From Parvibaculum sp. (GTDB lineage: Bacteria > Pseudomonadota > Alphaproteobacteria > Parvibaculales > Parvibaculaceae), in the NCBI RefSeq assembly GCF_030651915.1, contig NZ_JAUSBV010000005.1, positions 744,001 through 808,000 on the forward strand: 64,000 nt of DNA, in the 5' to 3' direction. The notes beneath the pieces are model-generated. The model had not been told where the DNA came from. It worked only from the letters and a program-made list of their open reading frames with translations, and made no database searches. Shown here in pieces: positions 17,809 through 26,080 of the stretch (the stretch's first letter is position 1; every line of letters starts with the position of its first letter). A program made the translations under genes and the position numbers.

Positions 17809-18801
17809 TTAAGCGCGCGACTCTTCCGACCGATCGCCTCGAATGATCTCGATCAATCTTCTAAAGTTTTCATCTTCATCGTCGCACTTCCATCTATTGA
17901 TAAAACGGCACACTATCTGAAGATTTCCCTCTTCGTAATGACGATCGCTATCGATGCGATCCAACGAAGGCAAGAATTCAACGTCATCATTCCTGCCGTC
18001 GAGTTGCAGAGGCAGGTCAGTCACGGCGCATAAATATTCCTGAGCTTTCAATAAATCTAAAAGATACTTCTCTAAAGCTTCTTTGGTGAAATGAACTTCC
18101 TTATTTTTTACCTTTCGACTGATGGCTTGGCCATTCGATTGGGACGCCGTCGCAAATGCCGCCATGGCCATTCTTACCGCTGCGCGTTGGGCAGCGTTGA
18201 AACTTGTGACTGGATGCCTCTTGGTAGTTTCAAGTTTTGTGCGCCACTGCGACCTACGATGCCAGGGCGAAAGATCATCACCGGCAACCAAAGCCCTTGC
18301 ATAGTCAGCATTGTCATCACTGAGCTTCTGAAGAGTTCCCTCGGTAAACAGAAACTCTTGGGCTTTGGGATGTAACCCGTGCCACTCTAGTCGTCGCCCT
18401 TTCTTGCTGTGGTTAGACCACGACATGCAGGGCTTGTGACATATATATACCTGTTGTTCTCCCTCAGCTGTCGGTTCAACATCCAACGTTATATCGTGAG
18501 GTATATTGGTAGATTGAGTCCACCAAAGTTGATCTTTTTCGCGATGAATCCATATGTCTCCCTCAGTTTGAGTGATCACGGTCATTAGATTGAACCACCG
18601 CGAAGCAACAGGCCGCGTTACTACTAAACCTGTCGTTTTCTTTGCGTGCTCAATCTGGAATCTGATGAACCCCTCTCGGTCGTTGTTCACCCAAAATAGA
18701 TGACTCGCTTCTGTGTTCATGGTCGCAACTGTTCCCTTTGCCAGGCATTGCGGCCACGCGTAGTTCTTGCGACCAAAATTGGCGATATAGACACGTTCCA
18801 A
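17809..18801 (-). CDS. Unknown protein with C-terminal HNH / His-Me-finger nuclease-like motif
   Basis: A 330-residue protein, probably from a TTG (18799-18801) after a GGGGGCAATC ribosome site. Residues ~1-180 are an unrecognised globular region rich in W and H (GDIWIHREKDQLWWTQS near 85; LEWHGLHPKAQEFLFTEGTLQ near 140). Residues ~265-320 read CAVTDLPL..PSLDRIDSDRHYEEGNLQIVCRFINRWK, the CxxT..PSLDRID..Y..GN.Q.V...N..K pattern of phage-type HNH/endonuclease-VII-like folds. The usual first His is Asp here. The gene is distinctly AT-richer than its surroundings: the line at 17881-17940 is 25/60 G+C, against 41/60 at 17401-17460. It lies 118 bp downstream of the HEPN-like gene on the same strand. 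A DNA-targeting defence nuclease is an inference. Confidence 0.6.
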   Translation of the reverse strand: MERVYIANFGRKNYAWPQCLAKGTVATMNTEASHLFWVNNDREGFIRFQIEHAKKTTGLVVTRPVASRWFNLMTVITQTEGDIWIHREKDQLWWTQSTNIPHDITLDVEPTAEGEQQVYICHKPCMSWSNHSKKGRRLEWHGLHPKAQEFLFTEGTLQKLSDDNADYARALVAGDDLSPWHRRSQWRTKLETTKRHPVTSFNAAQRAAVRMAMAAFATASQSNGQAISRKVKNKEVHFTKEALEKYLLDLLKAQEYLCAVTDLPLQLDGRNDDVEFLPSLDRIDSDRHYEEGNLQIVCRFINRWKCDDEDENFRRLIEIIRGDRSEESRA

Positions 18802-18919
18802 GATTGCCCCCGATTTATTTATTATCCATCGCCTCAGAATTATTTTTGATCTTGCATTATTTTAATTGATGCCAGTCCCGTGATCGATGTCGCCCATCAA
18901 CGCAATTCAATCACAAGCT

Positions 18920-19717
18920 TCAGGTCAAAGCCCGTCTAAGCGCAAATATCTTCTGAGCAAACGGGGCGAAGAGTTGCAGATATACGTAAACTTGCTCCCG
19001 AGTCGGGCGCCCGGCGGTAGGGTGACCGGCTTGATTGCGCGCTACCCTAATAACGCCTTGGATAGTGTCAAAGTGCGCAGCCAAATCTTCAGTGACATGA
19101 CGTGGCAGTTGGCTTTCGATGGGCGATAGCGCATTTCTGAAGCTTCGAATGGCTTCTGAAATTACTTTCTGTTTTCTGGCTGCATTGAAACGATGACCAT
19201 GCGAGGGATGCTGGGCCGCAACATCGACTAGACGCAAGAACTCGGCCTCAGCACCAACTCCCAGCATAACGCTCGCAGCAAGAAGGTTGCCCGCATAGAA
19301 GGAGCTGACGGACTCGGCGAGATATTCGACTGTGATGTCGGAGACATCCGGCATTGCCGTTCTCACCATTTCTAAGTAGGTGGTACTGTCATGAAACCGC
19401 CACGGTTGCCCCGTCTCGATGAGGCGGCGACCCGCGATGCTAACCTTGAAAAACGGCCAATCAGGATTGCTATCGTTGATTCCAGGAATGATATAGCCTT
19501 GGCGGAACATGTCCCAGAACGCCTCTCTTACGATCTCCACATCGGCCGCCGGCAAGCCCCGTGCAATGGGTTGTGGGTCTCTTCCCGCGCGCCGATCGAG
19601 AGTGGTTTGCACAGCACCAAGGAGCGATAGCCATTGCTGTGGAAAGGGATTCGCTGCTTCCCTGCCCGAGAATATGTCGAAAATGACGTCTCTGGCCTCT
19701 TCGTAAGTTAATGCCAT
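18920..19717 (-). CDS. Unknown protein with HEPN-like C-terminal domain
   Basis: A 265-residue protein from ATG 19717, preceded by GGGAGCATTCA. No full-length family is recognised. Residues ~125-260 are predicted all-helical and contain RVARNQAGHPTAGRPTREQVYV near 230, where RNQAGH fits the R-x(4-6)-H motif of HEPN RNases; the layout resembles DUF4145/HEPN proteins. The N-terminal half (YEEARDVIFDIF.. and a winged-helix-like stretch through GRRLIETG) may bind nucleic acid. It is the upstream member of a two-gene low-GC unit with the HNH-like protein. A role in RNA cleavage or abortive infection is inferred only. Confidence 0.55.
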   Translation of the reverse strand: MALTYEEARDVIFDIFSGREAANPFPQQWLSLLGAVQTTLDRRAGRDPQPIARGLPAADVEIVREAFWDMFRQGYIIPGINDSNPDWPFFKVSIAGRRLIETGQPWRFHDSTTYLEMVRTAMPDVSDITVEYLAESVSSFYAGNLLAASVMLGVGAEAEFLRLVDVAAQHPSHGHRFNAARKQKVISEAIRSFRNALSPIESQLPRHVTEDLAAHFDTIQGVIRVARNQAGHPTAGRPTREQVYVYLQLFAPFAQKIFALRRALT

Positions 19718-19791
19718 TGAATGCTCCCATGTATAGTCGATGACAGTGCCGCGAGAAGAAGCCTTTAGCTTTGAAGATAGCGGCTTAACTT

Positions 19792-19932
19792 CTACGAAAA
19801 CAAAGTCTGCACATTCGCCTGTTCCAGCTCGTTGAGTTCGTCGCGCGTCGTCACGTGGCGAAAGCGCAGGCCCTCGCGCTCGTCGGGATCGAGCGGCGTC
19901 GCGCCGTCGGGCGCGTCCGCGGCGCCGCTCAT
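19792..19932 (-). pseudogene. Mobile mystery protein B, truncated after ~40 residues
   Basis: The ATG (19930-19932) overlaps the stop of the mobile mystery protein A gene by 4 bp (ATGA). The first ~40 residues, DGATPLDPDE.EGLRFRHVTTRDELNELEQAN, are the start of mobile mystery protein B, a Fic-domain protein. The frame then runs VQTLFS and stops at 19792-19794. The Fic core is missing. Base composition changes to AT-rich at about 19815, where the island with the HEPN and HNH genes begins. The truncation most likely marks the insertion edge of that island. Confidence 0.75.
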
Positions 19933-20390
19933 TTCTCCGACCAGAAGCCCGGCGGCGGGTCTTCCATCAGCGCGCGGGCAACCCGCTCCACCTCCGCCCG
20001 GTTCTTCTTCTCCGGCAGCGCCTGGCGTTCGAGCGCCATATGGGTGCTGGCGCGCGCCACCAGCGCCTCCGCCTTCTTGCGCGCCTGCGCGGCGACGACG
20101 CCTTCGATGCGGCCTTCCGCCGGCACGATCGCATAGACGAAGCGGCAGCCCATGGCTTCGGCCATCGCCTGCATCGTCTTCAGGCTGACGCCGCCCTCGC
20201 GCTCGGCCTGTTCGGCCTGCGAAACGCGCGCCCGCGTCACGCCGAGGCGGCGCGCCAGTTCGGCGCCCGACATGCCGAGCGCCTTGCGCACCGTCGCGAT
20301 CCAGCCCTCGCTCGGCAGGTCGATCTGTCGTCCGGGCGGCGCGGCGCGGTCGGCCAGGGCGCGATATTGCTTTGCTACAAGGCTTTTCAT
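19929..20390 (-). CDS. Mobile mystery protein A (HTH regulator)
   Basis: A 153-residue protein. The ATG at 20388-20390 is chosen because a strong promoter (20440-20468) would start transcription inside the longer in-frame extension. MKSLVAKQYRALADRA is followed by GWIATVRKALGMSGAELARRLGVTRARVSQAEQ, a Cro/C1-type helix-turn-helix, then LKTMQAMAEAMGCRFVYAIVP, a combination typical of mobile mystery protein A. The family is usually coupled to the Fic protein B, in a toxin-antitoxin-like pair carried on mobile DNA. Here B is truncated, so A may be an orphan regulator, probably of its own promoter. Confidence 0.8.
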   Translation of the reverse strand: MKSLVAKQYRALADRAAPPGRQIDLPSEGWIATVRKALGMSGAELARRLGVTRARVSQAEQAEREGGVSLKTMQAMAEAMGCRFVYAIVPAEGRIEGVVAAQARKKAEALVARASTHMALERQALPEKKNRAEVERVARALMEDPPPGFWSEK

Positions 20391-20439
20391 GGCTCTGTCG
20401 TCAGGCTGCGTGGTGATCGCAAGGATTTGTGTCAACTTT

Positions 20440-20468
20440 TTCATATACATCTATCTCATGTTTGTCAA
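20440..20468 (-). promoter_or_regulatory. Sigma-70-type promoter for mobile mystery protein A
   Basis: On the minus strand, TTGACA (complement of 20463-20468) is followed by exactly 17 bp and TATGAA (complement of 20440-20445). Transcription would begin near 20433, about 43 nt before the ATG at 20390. A perfect -35 box is rare in this GC-rich window. Confidence 0.65.
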
Positions 20469-20587
20469 TATATTCATTTACGTTACTGCAAGCCCTCGCG
20501 CGCTGCCGCCGCTATGTCGGCACCGGCCCATTTCCGCTATCCTCTCTCCAAACGCCATTCAGAGCATTTCCGGGAGGGAGACCCCCA

Positions 20588-22357
20588 ATGAGCCATTCAA
20601 CGAGCAGCACGTCTCGCCAGCATGACATCGTGATCCGCGGCGGCACCGTTTATGACGGCACCGGCGCGGCCCCCTTCGCGGCCGATATCGCCATCGACGG
20701 CGGCGTCATCGCCGCGGTCGGCAAGGTCGCGGGCACGGGCGCCGAGGAGATCGACGCGACCGGGCAGATCGTCACGCCGGGCTTCATCGACGTCCACACC
20801 CATTACGACGGCCAGGTCACCTGGGATCCCTTCCTGCAGCCTTCGACCTTTCACGGCATCACCACCGCCGTGATGGGCAATTGCGGCGTCGGCTTTGCGC
20901 CCTGCAAGCCCGAGCAACGCGAATGGCTGCTGGGCCTCATGGAAGGCGTCGAGGATATTCCGGGTACGGCGCTTGCCGAAGGCATCAAGTGGAACTGGGA
21001 GAGCTTCGCCGAATATATGGATGCGGTCGCGGCCTCGCCGCTGGCGCTCGATGTCGGCTTGCAAATTCCCCATGCCGCCGTGCGCGCCTATGTGATGGGC
21101 GAACGCGCGCCGGCGCTGGAGCCCGCCACCGAAGCCGAAACGGAAGAGATGGGCCGCCTCGTCGTCGAGGCGCTCGAAGCCGGCGCGCTCGGCTTCTCGA
21201 CCTCGCGCACGGTGAAACATAAAGACGTCAAGGGCGGTTCGACGCCGACCCTGAAAGCCGAAGCGATGGAGCTGCATGGCATTGCGCGTGCCATGGGCAA
21301 GGCCGGCAAGGGCGTCTTGCAGCTGATCGCCGACTTCAAGGATACCGACGCCGAATTCGCGATGCTCAGGCGCATGGTCGAGCTTTCGGGCCGGCCGATG
21401 TCGATCACCATCGAACAGGACGACCGCTGGCCCGATGTCTGGGCCCGCGTACTCGACAATATCGCGGCGGCCAATGCCGCCGGCCTGCCGATCAAGGGCC
21501 AGGTGCCGCCGCGCGCCACCGGCCTCCTGCTCGGGCTGACCGCCTCGCTCAATCCCTTCGTGATGCACCAGACCTTCCGGCAGATCTGGGGGGCGCCGCT
21601 CGAGACGCAATTGAAGGCGCTGCGCGACCCCGAGTTCCGCGCCAAATTGCTGGCCGAGGAACCGGAATATCCGGCCGGCGAAATCATCGAGATGATCTGC
21701 ACCGCCTATCACAAGATGTTCGCGCTGGGCGAGAAGCCCGATTACGAACCGGCGCCCGAGACGAGCGCGAAAGCGGTTGCGACGCGCACCGGCAAAAACC
21801 CGCGCGAGGTCGTGCTCGACTGGATGCTCGAGCGCGACGGCAAGGCGCTGCTCTATTTCCCGCTGATGAACTATCACTGCGGCAGTCTCGCCGATGTCGA
21901 GAAAATGCTGACGCACCCGAACACCGCCTTCGGCCTGTCGGATGGTGGCGCCCATTGCGGCATCATCTGCGATGTCAGCTTCCCGACCACGCTGCTCACC
22001 CATTGGGGCCGCGACCGCACGCGCGGCGCCAAGCTGCCGCTCGAATGGCTGGTGCATGGGCTGACCGGCCGCAATGCCGATCTCGTGGGCTTGCACGATC
22101 GCGGCATCCTCGCGCCCGGCATGAAGGCCGATGTCAACGTGATCGACTTCGACCATCTGACGCTTTATTCGCCGCATATCGTCAACGACCTGCCGGCCGG
22201 CGGCAAACGCCTGATCCAGAAGACCGACGGCTACACGGCCAGCATCGTTTCGGGCGCCGTTGCCTTCCGCAATGGCGAGCCGACCGGCGTTCTGGGCGGC
22301 CGCCTGATCCGCGGCGCACAGCCGCGTCCGGCGGGGGCGCGCATCGCGGCCGATTGA
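20588..22357 (+). CDS. N-acyl-D-amino-acid deacylase-like amidohydrolase (second copy)
   Basis: A 589-residue protein, start ATG 20588 after GGGAGGGAGACCCCC. It follows the paralogue at 3088-4824 almost segment by segment: VIRGGTVYDGTG, HTHYDGQVTWDP, GNCGVGFAPCK, LMEGVEDIPGTAL, GFSTSRTV, GLSDGGAHCG and PGMKADVNVIDFD. The metal HxH and late Asp are conserved. It is therefore expected to be a cytoplasmic zinc amidohydrolase of the D-aminoacylase type. Unlike its paralogue it has no dioxygenase neighbour. Divergent from mobile mystery protein A. Confidence 0.85.
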   Translation: MSHSTSSTSRQHDIVIRGGTVYDGTGAAPFAADIAIDGGVIAAVGKVAGTGAEEIDATGQIVTPGFIDVHTHYDGQVTWDPFLQPSTFHGITTAVMGNCGVGFAPCKPEQREWLLGLMEGVEDIPGTALAEGIKWNWESFAEYMDAVAASPLALDVGLQIPHAAVRAYVMGERAPALEPATEAETEEMGRLVVEALEAGALGFSTSRTVKHKDVKGGSTPTLKAEAMELHGIARAMGKAGKGVLQLIADFKDTDAEFAMLRRMVELSGRPMSITIEQDDRWPDVWARVLDNIAAANAAGLPIKGQVPPRATGLLLGLTASLNPFVMHQTFRQIWGAPLETQLKALRDPEFRAKLLAEEPEYPAGEIIEMICTAYHKMFALGEKPDYEPAPETSAKAVATRTGKNPREVVLDWMLERDGKALLYFPLMNYHCGSLADVEKMLTHPNTAFGLSDGGAHCGIICDVSFPTTLLTHWGRDRTRGAKLPLEWLVHGLTGRNADLVGLHDRGILAPGMKADVNVIDFDHLTLYSPHIVNDLPAGGKRLIQKTDGYTASIVSGAVAFRNGEPTGVLGGRLIRGAQPRPAGARIAAD

Positions 22358-22511
22358 GGGGGCCGCTCAAGCAGGCACCCCGAAAACAGCCTTCATTTGA
22401 ACCCCCGCCGCGCATGACATAATTTCGTCACGGAACGGTCGGAAGAGAGGGGCGGCAAGCGCCCCCCGGGGCGCGTGACGCCTTTCTGCCGCTGTTTGCC
22501 TGGAATTTTCA

Positions 22512-25262
22512 ATGGCCGATCCCGAGTTGCCGCCGCCTGCCCCCGAAGCCGCGCCCGAACCTGCCGCCGCCGATCCGCGCGCCTGGCACCGTTCGGCCTT
22601 TGTCCGCCAGGCGGCCTTCTTCTTCATCGTGCTGCCGCTGGTCATCGCCGGCAATCTGGCCGTCTGGGCGGCCTTCAACCAGCCCCATGACGCCGAGGCC
22701 TGGACCGGCGACATTGTCGGCTTTTCCTTCAGCCCCTACCGGCAGGGCCAGGACCCGACCAAGAACCGCCACCCCTCGGCGGCCCAGATCGAAGAGGACA
22801 TCAAGCTGATCGCCGGCCGGGTGCAGGCGATCCGCACCTACAGCGTCATCAGCGGCCAGCAGCGCATTCCCGAAATCGCCGCCAAATACGGGCTCTCGGT
22901 CGCGGTCGGCGCCTGGATCGGCGACGACCTCGCGCGCAACGAGCGCGAACTCGCGGCGCTGATCGAACTGGCGCCCCGGCGCAATGTGGTGCGCGTGATG
23001 GTCGGCAACGAAGCCCTGTTGCGCCGCGACGTCACCGTCGACGAACTGATCGCCTATATCCGCCGCGCCAAGGAGAAGATCTGGAAGCCGGTATCGACCG
23101 CCGAGCCGCCGCATATCTGGCTCAACAATCCGCAGCTGGTGAAGGAAGTCGACTATATCGCCGTGCAGGTGCTGCCCTATTGGGAAGGCATCCCGGTCGA
23201 CATCGCGGTCGATGCGGTTTTCGAGCGCCTCGCCTTGCTCAAGGAGACCTATCCCGGCAAGCCCATCGTTCTGTCCGAAGTCGGCTGGCCGAGCCGCGGC
23301 AAGGTCATTCCGCGCCGCCCCTATGTGGGTCTCGCCGAAGCCGAACTCAGCACCGAAGCCGTGCCCTCGCTGGTCAATCAGGCGACCTTCCTGCGCGAGT
23401 TCCTCAACCGCGCCAAGCATGAAGACATCACCTATTACGTCATCGAGGCCTTCGACCAGCCGTGGAAAGCCTCGGAAGAAGGGGCCGCCGGCGCCTTCTG
23501 GGGCATCTACAATGCCGACCGGCAGCCGAAATTTCCGATGGCGGGCGGCATCACCGAGGCGCCCGAATGGCGCTTCTGGGCCTCGCTGGCGGCCGGCCTC
23601 GCGCTCTTGCCGGCCATGCTCTTCATCCTGCGCCAGAGCCATGTCCGTCCGGCCGGCATCGTCTTCTTCGCCGTGCTGACGCAGGTGGCCGGCTCGGCCA
23701 TCGCCTGGGCCGGGCTTTCGGTGACCGGCCTCTATTTCACCTGGGTCGGCGTCACCGTCTGGAGCTTCCTCTTTTTCGCGCAAGGTCTGCTCCTGATCGT
23801 GCTGCTGACCGAGGCGATCGAATTCGTCGAGGTGATCTGGACGCGCCATGGCGAGCGCCATTTCAAGCCTTTCGACGAGAAAGCGGTCAGCCCGACGGCC
23901 AAGGTCTCGATCCATGTGCCGATCCACAACGAGCCGCCGGAGATGGTCAAGGAGACGCTCGCCGCGCTCTCCCGCCTCAACTACGACAATTACGAAGTGC
24001 TGGTGCTCGACAACAACACCACCGATCCGGAGGTCTGGCAGCCGGTGCGCGACTATTGCGCGCTGCTCGGGCCGCGCTTCCGCTTCTTCCATCTCGAGAA
24101 CTGGCCGGGCTTCAAGGCCGGCGCGCTCAATTTCGGTATGGAGAAGACCGCGCCCGACGCCGAAATCGTTGCCGTCATCGACAGCGACTACCAGATCGAG
24201 CCGAACTGGCTCAAAACCATGGTTCCCTATTTCGACAAGCGCGATGTCGGCTTCGTGCAGGCGCCGCAGGACTATCGCGATCGCCACGAAAGCGCCTTCA
24301 AGAACATGGCCTATTGGGAATATGCTGGCTTCTTCCATATCGGCATGGTCCAGCGCAACAATTTCAACGCCGTCATCCAGCACGGCACGATGACGCTGGT
24401 GCGCAAGTCGGCGCTCGAGAAAGTCGGCGGCTGGGCGGAGTGGTGCATTTGCGAGGATGCCGAGCTCGGCATCAAGCTCTACCGCGCCGGCTATGACAGC
24501 GTCTACGTCAACCATTCCTTCGGCCGGGGTCTCACGCCCGACACGCTGGCCGGCTACATCACGCAGCGTTTCCGCTGGGCTTATGGCGCGGTGCAGATCG
24601 TCAAGCATCACTGGGATGCGCTGGCGCCCTGGGCCGGCAAGAAAACCGGGCTTTCCAGCGCGCAGCGCTATTATTTCCTGGCCGGCTGGCTGCCCTGGTT
24701 CGCCGACGGGCTGGCACTGCTCTTCACCACCGCCAGCATCGTGCTGTCGGTCTGGGCGCTTTACCAGCCGCATCTGGTCTATCTGCCGGTTGCCGCCTTC
24801 CTCATTCCGACCATCGGCAGCTTCGTCTTCAAAGTCGTCCGCTCGCTCTGGCTCTATGCCGTGCGCATCCGCGACTGTTCCTTCCTCGAAAGTCTCGGCG
24901 CCGGCGTCGCCGCGCTCGGTCTCACGCACACGGTCGCCAAGGCCATGCTCAACGGCATGATCACCACCAGCAAGCCCTTCATCCGCACGCCGAAATGCGA
25001 GGACAAGCCGCCGCTGGCCGCCGCCTTCATCCAGGTGCGCGAGGAAGCGCTGATGCTGGTGGTGCTCTGGGGGCTGACGATCGCCTTCCTGCTGAGTCCG
25101 GACTTCGCCGACAGCCATTCCAGGCTCTGGGTCGCCGTGTTGCTGGTGCAGTCGGTGCCCTATGCCTCGGCCGTGATGTTATCGCTGATTAACGTCATGC
25201 CCTCGCTCCGCCGCCGCAAGCCGAAGGCGGAGACGGCGGGCGTGCTTTCGCCGGCCGAGTGA
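22512..25262 (+). CDS. Membrane beta-glucan synthase: GH17-like domain fused to GT2 glycosyltransferase (NdvB type)
   Basis: A 916-residue inner-membrane protein. A Pro/Ala-rich cytoplasmic tail and one membrane helix (~34-55) precede a GH17 beta-1,3-glucanase-like domain (~65-350) with IRTYS, VGNEALL (acid/base Glu, ~165) and LSEVGWPSRG (nucleophile Glu, ~254). Then come 3-4 helices (~355-445) and a processive GT2 domain: VIDSDYQ (~556, donor-binding Asp), CEDAELG (~646) and QRFRWAYG (~684, the QxxRW motif), followed by C-terminal helices. This architecture matches cyclic beta-(1,3)-glucan synthases of Bradyrhizobium and Pseudomonas (NdvB), which polymerise UDP-glucose and trim or cyclise the chain in the periplasm. 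Confidence 0.85.
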   Translation: MADPELPPPAPEAAPEPAAADPRAWHRSAFVRQAAFFFIVLPLVIAGNLAVWAAFNQPHDAEAWTGDIVGFSFSPYRQGQDPTKNRHPSAAQIEEDIKLIAGRVQAIRTYSVISGQQRIPEIAAKYGLSVAVGAWIGDDLARNERELAALIELAPRRNVVRVMVGNEALLRRDVTVDELIAYIRRAKEKIWKPVSTAEPPHIWLNNPQLVKEVDYIAVQVLPYWEGIPVDIAVDAVFERLALLKETYPGKPIVLSEVGWPSRGKVIPRRPYVGLAEAELSTEAVPSLVNQATFLREFLNRAKHEDITYYVIEAFDQPWKASEEGAAGAFWGIYNADRQPKFPMAGGITEAPEWRFWASLAAGLALLPAMLFILRQSHVRPAGIVFFAVLTQVAGSAIAWAGLSVTGLYFTWVGVTVWSFLFFAQGLLLIVLLTEAIEFVEVIWTRHGERHFKPFDEKAVSPTAKVSIHVPIHNEPPEMVKETLAALSRLNYDNYEVLVLDNNTTDPEVWQPVRDYCALLGPRFRFFHLENWPGFKAGALNFGMEKTAPDAEIVAVIDSDYQIEPNWLKTMVPYFDKRDVGFVQAPQDYRDRHESAFKNMAYWEYAGFFHIGMVQRNNFNAVIQHGTMTLVRKSALEKVGGWAEWCICEDAELGIKLYRAGYDSVYVNHSFGRGLTPDTLAGYITQRFRWAYGAVQIVKHHWDALAPWAGKKTGLSSAQRYYFLAGWLPWFADGLALLFTTASIVLSVWALYQPHLVYLPVAAFLIPTIGSFVFKVVRSLWLYAVRIRDCSFLESLGAGVAALGLTHTVAKAMLNGMITTSKPFIRTPKCEDKPPLAAAFIQVREEALMLVVLWGLTIAFLLSPDFADSHSRLWVAVLLVQSVPYASAVMLSLINVMPSLRRRKPKAETAGVLSPAE

Positions 25263-25268
25263 ACAGGC

Positions 25269-25796
25269 TCAGAACCACACCCTGACGCCGAAGCGCAGGG
25301 AGGTTTCCTCGACATTGCCGCCGCCGGCGCGCGTGATCGAGGCCGTTTCGCCGAGATCGCGTTCCCACACAAGATCGGCATAGGGCGCGAATTTCCGCGT
25401 GATCTCGTAGCGAAGCTGCACACCGGCCTCGATGCTGCTGAAGCCCGCGCCAACGCCGCGTTCCGGCACATCCTGCGCGAACGCATTCAACTCGACATGC
25501 GGTTCGGCAATCAGTTTCTGCGTGATCGGAATGTCGAGGCTCTGTTCGAGACGAAACGAGAGGTCGCCCTCGGTCGAGAGAAAGGCGGTCGCATCGGTCT
25601 CGAAGAAATAGGGCGCGAGGCCGGTCACGCCGGCGGCGAGATAGGTCTCGCCGCGCGGTTCGAAATCCTGACGAACGCCCAGAAGCACGTCCCGGAAGGG
25701 ATGCACGTTCCAGCCGTAGAGAAGCTGCAGTTCCGCCTCTTCGGCGCGGCCGTCCTCGATCTTGCCTTCCGACCTGACCCAGAGGCGTTCGCTGTC
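25269..25796 (-). pseudogene. Remnant of copper resistance protein B (copB), 5' end missing
   Basis: From ~25796 down to the stop at 25269 the frame encodes the C-terminal half of a CopB-type outer-membrane barrel: ERLWVRSEGK, GLAPYFFETDATAFLS, EPHVELNAFAQDVPERGVG, RYEITRKFAPYADLVWER and a terminal GVRVWF with C-terminal Phe. The signal peptide, Met/His-rich segment and first half of the barrel are absent, and the frame upstream of 25796 has no CopB similarity or plausible start. A GTG at 25706 could open a 145-residue piece, but it would lack an export signal. This looks like a deletion or recombination scar. Confidence 0.7.
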
Positions 25797-26080
25797 GGCG
25801 GCGGTTCGGGCGAAAGCCCCTGCGGTGCAAAGACTGTTTCGAGATGGGCCGGGCGCGGCGATTCGAATCGGTCAAAATCCCACACGCCGAAAACGGGGAT
25901 AAGTTTTCTGCAATTTTCGCTTCGACAGGCCGCCCGGCCATGCCCCTGGACATGCTTATCCCCGCCCCGGCATGGTCCCGCGCGGGGGGCAAAATCCGTT
26001 TGTGACAGTTTTGTGACAGTTTTTTGACAGAGGGGGGGGTCAGCAGTGCTTTTCGCTGCCCCGAACCACCCTTCCGGGCC
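25797..26080. other. Gap between copB remnant and SDR gene
   Basis: About 280 bp without a convincing gene. It contains the 12-bp palindrome CGATTCGAATCG (25859-25870) and the TGACAG array at 26003-26030. A short minus-strand frame (to ~25885) overlaps the copB remnant in another frame and looks spurious. Confidence 0.5.
26003..26030 (-). promoter_or_regulatory. Pho-box-like array: three CTGTCA half-sites at 11-bp spacing
   Basis: TGACAG occurs at 26003-26008, 26014-26019 and 26025-26030, exactly 11 bp apart and separated by A/T-rich 5-mers. On the minus strand this is CTGTCAaaaaaCTGTCAcaaaaCTGTCA, close to the known PhoB box (direct CTGTCA repeats every 11 bp). It points toward the copB remnant, so its target gene may have been lost. 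Confidence 0.5.

Noticed and set aside
18887-19129. 80-codon plus-strand frame opposite the HEPN-like gene
   Set aside because: It overlaps the well-formed minus-strand gene and has no ribosome site or domain pattern.
22509-25118. 869-codon open frame antisense to the GH17-GT2 gene
   Set aside because: High GC suppresses stops on the opposite strand. The product has no membrane or catalytic pattern, while the plus-strand frame shows GH17 and GT2 motifs.
25625-25885. Minus-strand frame overlapping the copB remnant
   Set aside because: Ser/Arg/Pro-rich product in a different frame; CopB similarity is only in the other frame.
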